DNA from: Dehalococcoidia bacterium
GTDB lineage: Bacteria; Chloroflexota; Dehalococcoidia; Dehalococcoidales; Fen-1064
NCBI GenBank assembly: GCA_003153955.1
Contig: PMCB01000028.1
Location: 6,173-17,984, forward strand
DNA: 11,812 nt
Direction of reading: 5' to 3'
Made by a program: the position numbers and the translations under genes
Shown: in pieces, positions 7,414 to 11,812 of the stretch
How the letters are laid out: every line of letters starts with the position of its first letter
Position numbering within the stretch: the stretch's first letter is position 1
Notes under the pieces: generated by a model
Told to the model about the DNA's origin: nothing
Database searches by the model: none
The model's input: only the letters and a program-made list of their open reading frames with translations

Positions 7414-7562
7414 CTCAAAGCGGGAAAGAAACCCGCCAGATGATTAAGAACAAAGCGACCGGAATGGTGGACGCAATCAAGGGTAAAGCCGCGGAAGCTA
7501 ACGAAATTGCGGATTCAGTCAAGGAAAAGACCACCAGAGCCGTCCACGAACTTAAGAGCTAA
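7398..7562 (+). pseudogene. YtxH-like protein remnant, 5'-truncated
   Basis: A 54-codon frame from ATG 7398 to TAA 7560. From Ala at 7410 it reads APQSGKETRQMIKNKATG followed by a charged amphipathic helix (AIKGKAAEANEIADSVKEK), as in YtxH-domain envelope stress proteins, whose N-terminus is normally a Gly-rich membrane helix ending in LLxAPxSGxETR. Here that membrane helix is absent: only MSRC stands before APQSG, and those bases belong to the opposite-strand regulator. It is thus the 3' part of a YtxH gene whose start was lost. It could still be read as a short soluble peptide, but no ribosome binding site precedes it. Confidence 0.65.
7406..7414. other. Probable deletion junction joining two divergent genes
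   Basis: Homology of the minus-strand regulator ends near 7413, and homology of the plus-strand YtxH gene begins near 7410. The overlap falls in GCGCGC (7408-7413), a possible microhomology. Both genes lack exactly their 5' ends. Confidence 0.6.
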
Positions 7563-7623
7563 AATCCATTTAATGACGATCGGCTAATATAGTAAAACAC
7601 GGTTGCGCGTTAGTTATGTCAGG

Positions 7624-7665
7624 TTTTGCGCATGGGTTTGCGTTTTGCGATATTGTTGTTTTGCG
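7624..7665 (+). repeat. Repeated TTTTGCG heptamers upstream of the AI-2E family gene
   Basis: TTTTGCG occurs at 7624-7630, 7643-7649 and 7659-7665, with TTTGCG at 7637-7642, all within 42 bp of the 151-bp gap before the membrane protein gene. Spacing is irregular (19 and 16 bp). It could be an operator for an unknown regulator or chance in a T/G-rich stretch. I see no convincing -35/-10 pair in this gap. Confidence 0.35.
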
Positions 7666-7713
7666 AAAATTGTCCGGGTTTAAAAGGTCGGAAAACTGTA
7701 ATGGAGCTGGATT

Positions 7714-8808
7714 TTGAGTTCGGTAAAACAATTATTTAGCAAACACTGGCAACTCATGGTATTTGTACTTGGGTTGATCATTGTTTTCTGGGTAATCTGG
7801 GCATTACGGAGCGTCTTGCTGCCGTTTGTATTGGGCTTTATTCTCGCCTACCTGATGTTACCGATTATCCGGTGGGTTGAGAAACACCTTATTTGGGCAC
7901 ATGAAAAACCATGGGTAACACAATTTAAACGGATTGCCATTATATTAGTTATTTATCTTTTGGCGCTGATTATTATTGGCTTGGCAATTTTCTATGTCAT
8001 TACTGTCGGCGGGAAAGCTTTAAGTAATCTGGTCCAGAATGCCCCTCAGACAATACCGGGCGGCTTGGCGGCAGTAACAAACTGGCTCAAATCTTTAAAG
8101 ATCCTGTCTAGTCCGTCAATTCAGGCCAATATTGACAGCTATACTGCGAAAGCCGGCGCAGCATTGCCTAATCTATTAAGTAACTTTTTAACACACGGGG
8201 TGAAGATTATCCAGTCTTCTATCGGCATGATTTTGGGATTTATTATTATGCCTGTTTTTATCTTTTTCATACTAAAAGACTGGGATAAACTGCGCGATAA
8301 ATTTTATGCGGGCCTGCCGGCGTGGTCGCGTATACACACAAAAAGCTTTTTCACTATTCTTCAAGTTGCAGTGGTACGCTATCTGCAAGGCACTGTAATT
8401 TTGGGGCTGATTGTTGCTGTCTTAACTTATGTGCTGCTGCTAATTTTTAAAATTAACTTTGCCCTGCCGGTGGCGGTTTTTGCGGGCCTCATGGAAGTCG
8501 TACCTACGATAGGTCCCTGGCCTGGCGGCGGTTTGGCTGTCATTGTTACTTTGGCAACCTCACCTCACAAAGTCATCTGGGTGATCATTGGCTTTTTATT
8601 GATTCAACAACTCGAAATTCAGCTTATTGCGCCTAAAATCAGGGGCTCCCAAATGGAAATCCACCCTGCGTTTTTATTAATCCTCACTGTACTCGGGGCT
8701 TACTTCGCCGGAATACTCGGGTTTATTATCGTCTTGCCACTCGCTATGGTCTTCATCAAGACTTTTAAATATTTACGTGACTGCGTGCGTGACGGAACCA
8801 TTAGCTAG
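7714..8808 (+). CDS. AI-2E family (PerM/UPF0118-type) membrane transporter
   Basis: The protein has 364 residues, the normal family length. The start is TTG, with GGAG (7703-7706) 7 nt upstream. Hydrophobic segments suit about eight membrane passes: a pair near residues 15-45, one near 67-95, the SIGMILGFIIMPVFIFFILKDWD segment around 170-195 (a family hallmark ending in KDxD), and a C-terminal block with GLMEVVPTIGPWPGGG, LIQQLEIQLIAPKIRG and a final LTVLGAYFAGILGFIIVLPL. The family includes TqsA (autoinducer-2 exporter) and many members with other or unknown substrates, including ion antiporters; the substrate cannot be assigned here. It lies alone in the AT-richer half of the window, convergent with the PhoB-type regulator, with no clear link to either neighbour. 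Confidence 0.9.
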   Translation: MSSVKQLFSKHWQLMVFVLGLIIVFWVIWALRSVLLPFVLGFILAYLMLPIIRWVEKHLIWAHEKPWVTQFKRIAIILVIYLLALIIIGLAIFYVITVGGKALSNLVQNAPQTIPGGLAAVTNWLKSLKILSSPSIQANIDSYTAKAGAALPNLLSNFLTHGVKIIQSSIGMILGFIIMPVFIFFILKDWDKLRDKFYAGLPAWSRIHTKSFFTILQVAVVRYLQGTVILGLIVAVLTYVLLLIFKINFALPVAVFAGLMEVVPTIGPWPGGGLAVIVTLATSPHKVIWVIIGFLLIQQLEIQLIAPKIRGSQMEIHPAFLLILTVLGAYFAGILGFIIVLPLAMVFIKTFKYLRDCVRDGTIS

Positions 8809-9013
8809 TCGATATCACCGCCGGATGGGTTAATTCTTGCTATTAATAATCAGTAGTATAAAATCCGGTTAACCAATTCTGATACCATGTGACAATAAAG
8901 CATAATAAACAAATAATAATCTGAGATTTATTTGTTATCTGGAAATAAAAGATACTTATTCTAAAATGTACATGGGCTAAGGCGATTCTGGGTTTAATTA
9001 TAGTATTAATATA
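8809..9013. other. AT-rich intergenic stretch, no gene recognised
   Basis: This is the gap between the AI-2E family gene and the response regulator. It holds an AT-only-type hairpin (AACAAATAA 8908-8916 with TTATTTGTT 8928-8936, loop 11) and two interleaved inverted repeats just after the AI-2E stop: CCGGAT 8821-8826 with ATCCGG 8863-8868, and GGTTAA 8828-8833 with TTAACC 8869-8874. Neither has a following T-run, so the plus-strand gene lacks an obvious terminator here. A 65-codon minus-strand frame (8843-9040) looks spurious. Confidence 0.5.
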
Positions 9014-9045
9014 AACAAAAAACGGGAAAGTGATTTTCACTCTCC
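9014..9045 (-). terminator. Rho-independent terminator of the PhoB-type regulator
   Basis: On the minus strand, GGAGAGTG (9045-9038) pairs with CACTTTCC (9032-9025) with one mismatch and a short AT loop, followed by CGTTTTTTGTTT. It begins immediately after the TAA at 9046-9048. Confidence 0.75.
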
Positions 9046-9756
9046 TTAGTTATCAAATTTATAGCCGAATCCGATGATTGTTATTAAAATTTTTGGCTTT
9101 TCCGGATTTTCTTCGATTTTCTGCCGTAGCCACCGGATGTGGACGTCCACCGTGCGTTTGGACCCGTCAAAAGTGTAGCCCCAAACTTTTTCCATCAGTT
9201 GTTCTCTGCCAAAAACCTGGCCTTTGTACCGCATTAAAAAAGCCAGGAGTTCAAACTCTTTTGGCGTTAAAGTCAATGGGACCCCTTTGAGGGAAACATT
9301 ATGCCGGACAGTATCGAGCTCAAGTTCGTGTCCTTTTAGAATAGTGCGCTGCTCAATTTGATCTTTTGCTTTGGATGTGTTTTTTTGCTCGGCCAATTGT
9401 CCGCGGCGCAGAGTCGCGCGCACTCGGGCCATGAGTTCCCTTACACTGAAAGGCTTGCCAATATAGTCATCGGCTCCTAATTCTAAACCGACTACTTTAT
9501 CTATTTCATCAATTTTTGCGCTTAACATCAGGATGGGAATTGACATTTCTTTACGCAAAATCCAGCACACTTCTAAACCGTCGATTTCCGGAAGCATCAC
9601 ATCGAGGATAATTAAATCCGGTTTTTCCTGCCGCGCTTTTTCTACTGCTTGAGTTCCATTTTCAGCTATAACAACTGAATAGCCTTCGTTTACCAGGTTA
9701 TATTTTATAACCTCAAGTAGGTTTTTATCATCGTCAACAACCAGTATTTTACTCAA
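9046..9756 (-). CDS. OmpR/PhoB-family response regulator, probable phosphate regulator
   Basis: The protein has 236 residues. The receiver domain (about 1-120) has the acidic pocket Asp8-Asp9-Asp10, phosphoacceptor Asp52 in IILDVMLPEIDG, Ser79 at the switch position and Lys101 in DYIGKPFS. A charged linker (about 121-137) leads to a winged-helix trans_reg_C domain: LTLTPKEFELLAFLMRYKGQ, the REQLMEKVWGY segment and recognition helix KRTVDVHIRWLRQKIE. The start is TTG at 9756: it gives the canonical MSKILVVDDD, and an in-frame TGA lies just upstream. The ribosome site is weak. Odd: the wing reads TIIGFGYKF where the family nearly always has R-G-x-G-Y. It lies directly downstream of pstS on the same strand, and pstS carries a PhoP-type direct-repeat operator, so it is the likely regulator of that promoter. 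No histidine kinase gene is adjacent on either side. PhoB/PhoP assignment is by sequence type and context. Confidence 0.9.
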   Translation of the reverse strand: MSKILVVDDDKNLLEVIKYNLVNEGYSVVIAENGTQAVEKARQEKPDLIILDVMLPEIDGLEVCWILRKEMSIPILMLSAKIDEIDKVVGLELGADDYIGKPFSVRELMARVRATLRRGQLAEQKNTSKAKDQIEQRTILKGHELELDTVRHNVSLKGVPLTLTPKEFELLAFLMRYKGQVFGREQLMEKVWGYTFDGSKRTVDVHIRWLRQKIEENPEKPKILITIIGFGYKFDN

Positions 9757-9808
9757 TTTTTCTCATCTCACTGGGAAGCCAAGAGCATATTTCAAAGCAT
9801 ATACTTGC

Positions 9809-9842
9809 GGGTGCGGGAGTTTAAAACTCCCGCACCCTTTTT
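9809..9842 (+). terminator. Strong hairpin between pstS and the regulator, terminator-like on the plus strand
   Basis: GGGTGCGGGAGT (9809-9820) pairs perfectly with ACTCCCGCACCC (9826-9837), loop TTAAA, followed by TTTTT on the plus strand. No plus-strand gene ends here. On the minus strand the hairpin lies 31 bp past the pstS stop and is followed by GCAAGTATATG, without a T-run, so on that strand it would be an mRNA-stabilising or partial-attenuation element rather than a classical terminator. Confidence 0.6.
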
Positions 9843-9868
9843 GTTTATGTGTAAATCGTGGCTAATAA

Positions 9869-11146
9869 CTAATTGTGATGCAGCGCTTGGCCGTTATAGG
9901 TCATAGAGTTAACTTCTGCTTCTGCAATGGCTACTGCAGATGCCGGTAAAGCCGGATAAGTAAGTGCATTGTTGTACTGCTGGGCGCTGGTGAGTATCCA
10001 CCACAGTAAATTAACCAATTCCTGTCCCTTTGCCTGATCCTTTTGATTCTGATATACCAGTAACCATGTGAACCCGGTAATCGGATAAGCAGTCGGATTG
10101 CTGGAATTGGTGATCATCACCAGCATGTTGGCCGGCAATGTTACTCCGTCTGCCGCGGCGCTGGCTGAAGCCACCGACGGAGTAATGAAGGTACCTGAGG
10201 AATTTTGCATCTGTGCCACAGCTAAGTTATTCTGCACGGCATAAGCAAGTTCTACATAACCTATCGAACCGGTGAGGTCCTGTACATAAACGGACACTCC
10301 CGCGCTTCCGGAACCGCCGACATCACCCGGCCAGTTCACGGCAGTCGCAACCCCTACCTGAGTCGACCATTGTTTGCTGACCTGGGCCAAATAGTTGGTA
10401 AAAATGTAGCTGGTTCCGGAGGAATCGGAACGGTGTACTACCGCGATGGCACTGTGAGGAAGGTTAGCACCCGGATTAAGCGCCACAATTGCCGGGTCAT
10501 CCCAGTTGGTGATACTCTTCAAATAAATACCTGCTAATACGTTGCCGGTGAGCTTGAGCTGGTAGTTGCCCAAGCCGTTAATGTTATAGATGATTGCCAC
10601 TGCACCCATTGTCGTTGGGATAGTGAGCAGGGTGCCGTTAGAAGCTTGAGCGGCGGTGACCTGGGTGCTGGTCATGATCGCGTCACTGGCGCCAAAATCT
10701 ACTGTATTATTGGTGATCGCCGTAATGCCGGCGCCGGAACCAACCGCCTGGTAGTTTACCTGTACTCCCGTCAGCTTTGCATAAGTTGCAAACCAGCTTG
10801 TGTATAATGGAGCCGGGAAAGTGCCGCCCGCGCCGTTCAAGGGCACAATGGGTAACGAACTGGTGGTAGTAGTAGCCGGTGGAGTCGTTGATGTAATAAC
10901 AGGAGTGGTGGTTGAGGTTGTCGAAGTGGGCTGAGTGGTTGTAGAAGTTGGAATTAAAGTCGTTGTCGGGGAGGTTGTCACTGCTGAGGTAGTAGATGGT
11001 GTGGTGGTTGAAATTACCTGGGTTGTCGAGGTGGGCTGGGGGGTTGTCGTGGTCACTGCGCTGCTGCAAGCGGTGAAGACAACAGCGGTGATCAGTAATA
11101 ATGATGTTAGAACGATGATCCATTTCTTGTTAAATCTTTTTAACAA
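9869..11146 (-). CDS. pstS: Phosphate ABC transporter substrate-binding lipoprotein PstS
   Basis: PstS captures inorganic phosphate outside the membrane and delivers it to PstCAB. From the chosen TTG start (11146) the protein has 425 residues: basic MLKRFNKKW, hydrophobic helix, then VVFTA-Cys27 as lipobox, a 72-residue Thr/Ser/Pro linker (about 28-99), and the mature fold opening with the hallmark GAGGTFPAPLYTSWF. Phosphate-site segments follow in order: AVGSGAGITAI, VDFGASDAIM, VHRSDSSGTSYIFTNYL, then TGSIGYVELAYAVQN. TTG 11146 is preferred because AAGGAG (11161-11156) lies 9 nt upstream, whereas ATG 11179 (11 codons longer) has no ribosome site and overlaps a TATAAT. Upstream lies a PhoP-type box array. 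PstCAB and PhoU are not in the window; the response regulator follows instead, which is an unusual arrangement. The long linker suggests a tether reaching through a wall or surface layer. Confidence 0.93.
   Translation of the reverse strand: MLKRFNKKWIIVLTSLLLITAVVFTACSSAVTTTTPQPTSTTQVISTTTPSTTSAVTTSPTTTLIPTSTTTQPTSTTSTTTPVITSTTPPATTTTSSLPIVPLNGAGGTFPAPLYTSWFATYAKLTGVQVNYQAVGSGAGITAITNNTVDFGASDAIMTSTQVTAAQASNGTLLTIPTTMGAVAIIYNINGLGNYQLKLTGNVLAGIYLKSITNWDDPAIVALNPGANLPHSAIAVVHRSDSSGTSYIFTNYLAQVSKQWSTQVGVATAVNWPGDVGGSGSAGVSVYVQDLTGSIGYVELAYAVQNNLAVAQMQNSSGTFITPSVASASAAADGVTLPANMLVMITNSSNPTAYPITGFTWLLVYQNQKDQAKGQELVNLLWWILTSAQQYNNALTYPALPASAVAIAEAEVNSMTYNGQALHHN
10916..11038 (-). repeat. Imperfect repeats in the Thr-rich linker of pstS
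   Basis: GGTTGTCGAAGTGGGCTG (10916-10933) recurs at 11021-11038 with one base changed, both encoding QPTSTT. The whole 10860-11060 stretch is built from ACC/ACA/TCT-type codons, typical of a linker expanded by slippage or unequal recombination. Confidence 0.6.
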
Positions 11147-11155
11147 TTTCCTTTT

Positions 11156-11161
11156 CTCCTT
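11156..11161 (-). promoter_or_regulatory. Ribosome binding site for pstS (TTG start)
   Basis: AAGGAG on the minus strand (11161-11156) lies 9 nt before TTG 11146. A second AAGGAG (11176-11171) has no start codon at proper distance. Confidence 0.6.
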
Positions 11162-11177
11162 TTTCGTATTCTCCTTC

Positions 11178-11183
11178 ATTATA
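11178..11183 (-). promoter_or_regulatory. -10 element of the pstS promoter
   Basis: A perfect TATAAT on the minus strand. At the 17-bp position the -35 would be AACATC, which is not a match, so this promoter should need an activator. Transcription would begin near 11171, downstream of the ATG at 11179 and upstream of the AAGGAG/TTG pair. Confidence 0.65.
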
Positions 11184-11192
11184 AAAGGCTAA

Positions 11193-11231
11193 CTTTAAGG
11201 GATGTTTAAGGAGGTGTTAAGGGATTGTTAA
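11193..11231 (-). promoter_or_regulatory. PhoP/PhoB box: four 11-bp-spaced direct repeats upstream of pstS
   Basis: On the minus strand, hexamers TTAACA (11231-11226), TTAACA (11220-11215), TTAAAC (11209-11204) and TTAAAG (11198-11193) recur with an exact 11-bp period and 5-bp spacers. Established for Bacillus PhoP: TT(A/T/C)ACA-like hexamers about 5 bp apart; for E. coli PhoB: 11-bp repeats ending about 10 bp before the -10. Here the last hexamer ends 9 bp before TATAAT and takes the place of a -35. The extended 11-mers are also alike, as CCTTAA on the three promoter-proximal units. Confidence 0.8.
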
Positions 11232-11356
11232 TTTTTAGCTATTGGTTTAGGAATAGTAGTATTGATTCTATGAATGAGTCATGAGATAACCCAAGTAAAT
11301 GCATTGGGTTTCTTCGCTAGTGGATATCGATTCAGCTATCGGATGTTACTATTATT

Positions 11357-11812
11357 TTATTTTTTCTTTAGCGCGGCGGCAATCGAGTTTGCCCAGGCAA
11401 TAATAGCATTCCAGTCACGAAAATCGCCTTGCATTGCCGGGGATTTCTTGAAAGCAAACTTCTCAAAGAAATTCAGTTTCTCCATATTAATGAAACCATG
11501 AAAAACCTTAGTATCACGCGGTTTGATGTGATCAATAACAGGTTTTAATGATTTCGGGAAACGTTGCCCTTTTACCAGTTCTAGCGCATCGCCTTTACCC
11601 AATGGGCCGCTGTAAAACAGCCATGTAGGTCTTTCCGCCAGCAGGTTCTGATTTTTCTTCAGGAATGATATTGCGTCAGCCCGCCATTGAAACATATAGG
11701 CCGCACTGCCCAAAACGATAGCATCGTATGAATTTATATCTTTAGCAGTTTTAACAGGCGAAACATCAACCTGCAAACCTGACTGACTGAGGATTTGCCC
11801 GATTTTCTCAGC
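11357..11812 (-). CDS. Flavodoxin-domain protein, 5' end outside the window
   Basis: The frame is open from the stop TAA at 11357 to the right edge, 151 residues, so the N-terminus with the FMN phosphate loop is missing. Seen: AEKIGQILSQSGLQVDVSPV (helix 1 and strand 2 of the fold), YDAIVLGSAAYMFQWRADAISF (the flavin-covering loop region), WLFYSGPLGKGDA (strand 4 with the SGP motif), VFHGFINMEKLNFFEKF and a C-terminal DFRDWNAIIAWANSIA helix. This matches the flavodoxin/HemG-like group (Flavodoxin_5) that ends in a Trp-containing RDWxxIxxWA helix. Such proteins carry electrons or act as menaquinone-linked oxidases; the role here is not determined. It lies upstream of pstS on the same strand, but the Pho-type promoter between them makes a shared transcript unnecessary. 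Confidence 0.8.
   Translation of the reverse strand, partial: AEKIGQILSQSGLQVDVSPVKTAKDINSYDAIVLGSAAYMFQWRADAISFLKKNQNLLAERPTWLFYSGPLGKGDALELVKGQRFPKSLKPVIDHIKPRDTKVFHGFINMEKLNFFEKFAFKKSPAMQGDFRDWNAIIAWANSIAAALKKK

Noticed and set aside
8821..8874. Interleaved inverted repeats that could form a pseudoknot after the AI-2E gene
   Set aside because: The 6-bp arms 30 or more bases apart in AT-rich DNA are within chance, and no downstream gene would use a riboswitch here.
8843..9040. 65-codon minus-strand frame in the AT-rich gap
   Set aside because: It is composed of AT-biased codons (Ile, Phe, Tyr, Lys), has no ribosome site, and overlaps the regulator's terminator; expected by chance in AT-rich DNA.
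9784..9802. Direct repeat AGCATAT x2 upstream of the response regulator
   Set aside because: The period is 12 bp rather than 11 and the sequence is unlike the TTAACA array at pstS; only two copies.
10935..11192. Plus-strand Val/Thr/Gly-rich frame opposite the start of pstS
   Set aside because: It is the antisense image of the repetitive Thr-codon linker and also runs through the Pho promoter; no family resemblance.
11288..11310. Hairpin AACCCAA/TTGGGTT after the flavodoxin gene
   Set aside because: It has a 7-bp stem with a 9-nt loop and no T-run in the minus direction; too weak to call as the flavodoxin terminator.
1..11812. CRISPR array, tRNA/rRNA genes, insertion sequences or attachment sites
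   Set aside because: I found no regularly spaced long repeats, no tRNA cloverleaf-like sequence, no transposase or integrase frame, and no paired terminal repeats.

Overview
The window looks like an 11.8 kb piece of an anaerobic bacterial chromosome. The gene types (HpcH/HpaI aldolase, family 4 glycosidase, acid-sugar dehydratase-like enolase superfamily protein, small flavoproteins, Thr-rich lipoprotein PstS) would fit a Chloroflexota/Dehalococcoidia-like genome, but this is an impression from family content only and no marker gene is present. There is no tRNA, rRNA, CRISPR array, transposase or integrase.

Left part (1-7.6 kb), more GC-rich. The 3' end of an HpcH/HpaI-type 2-keto acid aldolase (1-471) is followed in the same direction by a family 4 glycoside hydrolase (527-1860) that is broken by a 5-bp tandem duplication. 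A terminator and a good sigma70-type promoter separate these from a large secreted lipoprotein (2099-4639) with a papain/C39-like cysteine peptidase domain and an IPT/TIG domain. That gene meets an in-frame TAG, after which the same frame stays open for 76 codons. A bidirectional terminator lies between it and a convergent enolase superfamily gene (4966-6105, minus) whose expected third metal ligand is not acidic. A divergently transcribed FMN-reductase-type flavoprotein (6293-6889) follows. Next come two truncated genes joined head to head, a NarL/LuxR-type response regulator remnant (minus) and a YtxH-like remnant (plus), which look like the ends left by one deletion at about 7410.

Right part (7.6-11.8 kb), visibly more AT-rich, with intact genes: an AI-2E family (PerM-like) membrane protein (plus), then on the minus strand a PhoB/PhoP-type response regulator and pstS, the phosphate-binding lipoprotein, and at the edge a flavodoxin. 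Upstream of pstS there are four TTAACA-like hexamers spaced exactly 11 bp apart and placed just upstream of a TATAAT with no recognisable -35. This is the layout of a PhoP/PhoB-activated promoter, and the likely regulator is encoded directly downstream of pstS.

How the parts fit: aldolase, GH4 enzyme and enolase-type dehydratase would make a plausible sugar-acid (uronate/hexonate) salvage set, now apparently decaying, since three separate gene disruptions lie between 1.6 and 7.4 kb. The right part is a compact phosphate-starvation module (pstS plus response regulator, no histidine kinase or PstCAB in view).
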